From positions 1 to 45,394 of the forward strand of contig JAUSOJ010000232.1 of NCBI GenBank assembly GCA_030656195.1: 45,394 bases of DNA, read 5' to 3'. The translations under genes and the position numbers were made by a program. Below are positions 43,614-45,394 of this stretch, one piece after another. Numbering within the stretch: position 1 is the first letter of the stretch; every line of letters begins with the position of its first letter. The DNA is from Lutibacter sp. (GTDB lineage: Bacteria; Bacteroidota; Bacteroidia; Flavobacteriales; Flavobacteriaceae). The notes under the pieces are model-generated. The model was not told the origin of the DNA. It did no database searches and was given only the letters and a program-made list of their open reading frames with translations.

Positions 43614-45394
43614 ATGAAAGGAAATTTATGTTTAAATAACAAGGGATTTTTGTATTTAATCCACACCATGCTGTTTTTAGGATTCATTCATGAAGGTTTT
43701 GGGCAAAGTATTTGGACAAACCCAATTACCGGTGTAAACCCTTATTCTTATAATCCTTATAAAATAGGAGAAACATTTGATGTTGAAATCACGGTTTCCG
43801 GAATTGCTAGAGGCGAAGGGATTGATGGAAATATTGCTAATAATAGATATAATGCAAGGGGGTGGGGTTCAACTTTACTTGACCCAACTGATTATTTCAG
43901 TTTCGTCTTAATTCCGAATCTTGGATATCAAATTAATCTGATTAATTTTAATTACACTGGACAGGTGAGTTTAACTGGGCCTGTAAATTTTGCATTACGT
44001 TCAAGTCTTGATAATTTTAATGCCGAAATTGGGACTCCAACAGCAACGCTGGATCCTGGGACAAACATGGCGATAGCCTTAACAAACCCCATCTATCAAA
44101 ACATTTCAATACCAATAGAATTTAGAATTTATGCTTGGGGAGCTTCAAGCGGACTAGGAACATTCAGCATAAATGATTTTACATTTAATGGCACCATCTC
44201 AAAAAGCACTATTGATTTTGATGGCATTGATGATTATGTGGATTTTGGAGATAAGCATAGTTTTACAAGTTCATTTTCATTAGAAGCTTGGGTATTGCAA
44301 AAAGCAATGGTTTCTTCAGCAACAATTATTTCAAAAGGAAATGTTAAAACAACAAACAAAAGAGGATATCATTTGGCTTTAAATAATGGAAAACCAAATT
44401 TAACATGGTATAATAATTTTGGAGCTGCATTAATAAACCTTGAATCAACTTACGCATTAGCAATTGACAAATGGGTTCATATTGCAGCAACCTATGATGG
44501 CTCAATAGCGAAATTATTTATTGACGGACTTGAAGTTGCCTCCGGAACACTTTCGGGTTTACCGGCAAACGGAACAGAAAAATTTCTTATTGGCGCTGTG
44601 TACGACAGCGATACGCCAACAGTTCCTAAAAATAATTTTTATGGTTATATTGATGAAGTTCGCATTTGGAATATTGCATTAACGGCGCAACAAATTCGTG
44701 AAATGATGAATCAAGAAATACAAATTAATGGAACTGCGGTTAAAGGAAAAGCAATTCCATTAGATATTTCTAACGGATTGTTGTGGGAAAATTTGGTGGG
44801 TTATTATCCAATGAATGATGATACCTCAAATGATGAATCAGGCAATGTCATAAAAATAATTGGCTCACCTAAAAACATAACTTCAAGCCAGCCAAAAACA
44901 GCACCATTGCCATATATTTCCGTTGCTGACGGCGCCTGGGATAACACTGTAACGTGGTTAAATGGAGGCGTACTGCATTTGCCAAACTCGTTCGGAATTG
45001 ATGGTTCAACGCCCATAGATTGGAATATTGTTGAAACCAAAAATGAAATTACTTCAGGAAACAGAAATATTACTTTATTGGGAATGATATCGGAATCCGG
45101 AAAATTAACGATGGACGGTACTACTAACATTTCATCGGGAACCGGAATTGGTCAAAGCCTAAGAATTACTCGGTATTTGGATTTAGACGGCACTATTGAT
45201 TTGGCTGGTGAATCTCAATTATTACAGGATGAAGGCAGCATTTTAGACCAAGACAGCGGCGGGTTTATTGAACGCGACCAGCAAGGCACTGCGAACAGTT
45301 ATAATTACAATTATTGGTCGTCGTCCGTCGGGCCAATAAGCGGAACTTCCGCTAGAGGAACAGGAATCCCAAGCACAAACGTAAGCCATAAATT
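43614..45394 (+). CDS. LamG-domain surface protein, 3' end beyond the window
   Basis: 593 codons are open to the window edge. The ATG at 43614 is preceded in frame by another at 43605. The signal peptide ends near 'LGFIHEGFGQS'. Residues about 35-200 form a beta-rich domain. 'IDFDGIDDYVDFGDKHSFTSSFSLEAWV' to 'FYGYIDEVRIWNIALTAQQIREMMNQEI' is a complete LamG/jellyroll domain (about 202-370). The following region ('YISVADGAWDNTVTW', 'SYNYNYWSSSVGPI') is closely similar to the central part of the protein at 30119-35197. A C-terminal T9SS sorting domain is expected outside the window. Function unknown, probably surface binding or adhesion. Confidence 0.9.
   Translation, partial: MKGNLCLNNKGFLYLIHTMLFLGFIHEGFGQSIWTNPITGVNPYSYNPYKIGETFDVEITVSGIARGEGIDGNIANNRYNARGWGSTLLDPTDYFSFVLIPNLGYQINLINFNYTGQVSLTGPVNFALRSSLDNFNAEIGTPTATLDPGTNMAIALTNPIYQNISIPIEFRIYAWGASSGLGTFSINDFTFNGTISKSTIDFDGIDDYVDFGDKHSFTSSFSLEAWVLQKAMVSSATIISKGNVKTTNKRGYHLALNNGKPNLTWYNNFGAALINLESTYALAIDKWVHIAATYDGSIAKLFIDGLEVASGTLSGLPANGTEKFLIGAVYDSDTPTVPKNNFYGYIDEVRIWNIALTAQQIREMMNQEIQINGTAVKGKAIPLDISNGLLWENLVGYYPMNDDTSNDESGNVIKIIGSPKNITSSQPKTAPLPYISVADGAWDNTVTWLNGGVLHLPNSFGIDGSTPIDWNIVETKNEITSGNRNITLLGMISESGKLTMDGTTNISSGTGIGQSLRITRYLDLDGTIDLAGESQLLQDEGSILDQDSGGFIERDQQGTANSYNYNYWSSSVGPISGTSARGTGIPSTNVSHK

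Overview
The window is AT-rich chromosomal DNA from a member of the Bacteroidota, most likely the family Flavobacteriaceae. Four things point there. There is a very large secreted protein with a type IX secretion (T9SS) C-terminal sorting domain. Several starts carry the flavobacterial -7 promoter box TAnnTTTG. Shine-Dalgarno sequences are mostly absent. Housekeeping families (dut, gpsA, pheS, holB, pgk, trpS, recO) sit beside TonB-dependent receptor and LytTR/LytS genes. I cannot name the genus. No tRNA, rRNA, CRISPR array or prophage was seen.

Layout. 1-132: truncated end of an IS3-like element abutting a 57-bp tandem repeat. 267-3407 (minus): dut, a secreted esterase, a small STAS-like protein and a polysaccharide flippase. 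3728-9644 (plus): gpsA, a cold-shock protein, a HemG-like protoporphyrinogen oxidase and a 1266-residue GAF/multi-PAS hybrid histidine kinase. 9712-12642 (minus): a secreted beta-propeller lactonase, an unknown protein and pheS. 12767-17462 (plus): a large protein with two receiver-like domains joined to a PEP-synthase-type ATP-grasp domain, then gdhA. 17531-19616 (minus): holB, a DoxX-like protein and an unknown protein. 20035-22361 (plus): pgk behind a striking duplicated leader, and an aldo/keto reductase. 22608-28108 (plus): a nitrite-ammonification operon of porin, nrfH, nrfA, a ResB-like protein and CcsA. Then come trpS (minus), plsC (plus), the 1.7-kb-residue T9SS protein (minus), a TrhA/hemolysin III protein, a LytTR regulator with a frameshift plus its LytS kinase, a candidate small-RNA unit, recO, a TonB-dependent receptor, a solute-binding lipoprotein, a duplicated scrap of the receptor gene, and a second LamG protein cut by the window end.

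How genes work together. NrfH and NrfA are multiheme cytochromes that reduce nitrite to ammonium. The two genes behind them encode System II cytochrome c maturation, and HemG makes protoporphyrin for heme. The hemG and nrf promoters carry the same FNR/CRP-like half-site arrangement (TGA-N6-TCA) at the same distance from the -7 box, which suggests one anaerobic regulon. GdhA could assimilate the ammonium.

Strongest candidates for something new: (1) the pgk leader, two 87-bp direct repeats tiled end to end with four mini-ORFs that run into the pgk start codon; (2) the receiver-receiver-ATP-grasp protein, which resembles PEP synthase but lacks its phosphohistidine and PEP domains; (3) the hemG/nrf shared operator; (4) a frameshifted LytTR regulator whose break lies on a canonical -1 slippery heptamer; (5) a TonB-receptor 3' end duplicated on the far side of a lipoprotein gene.
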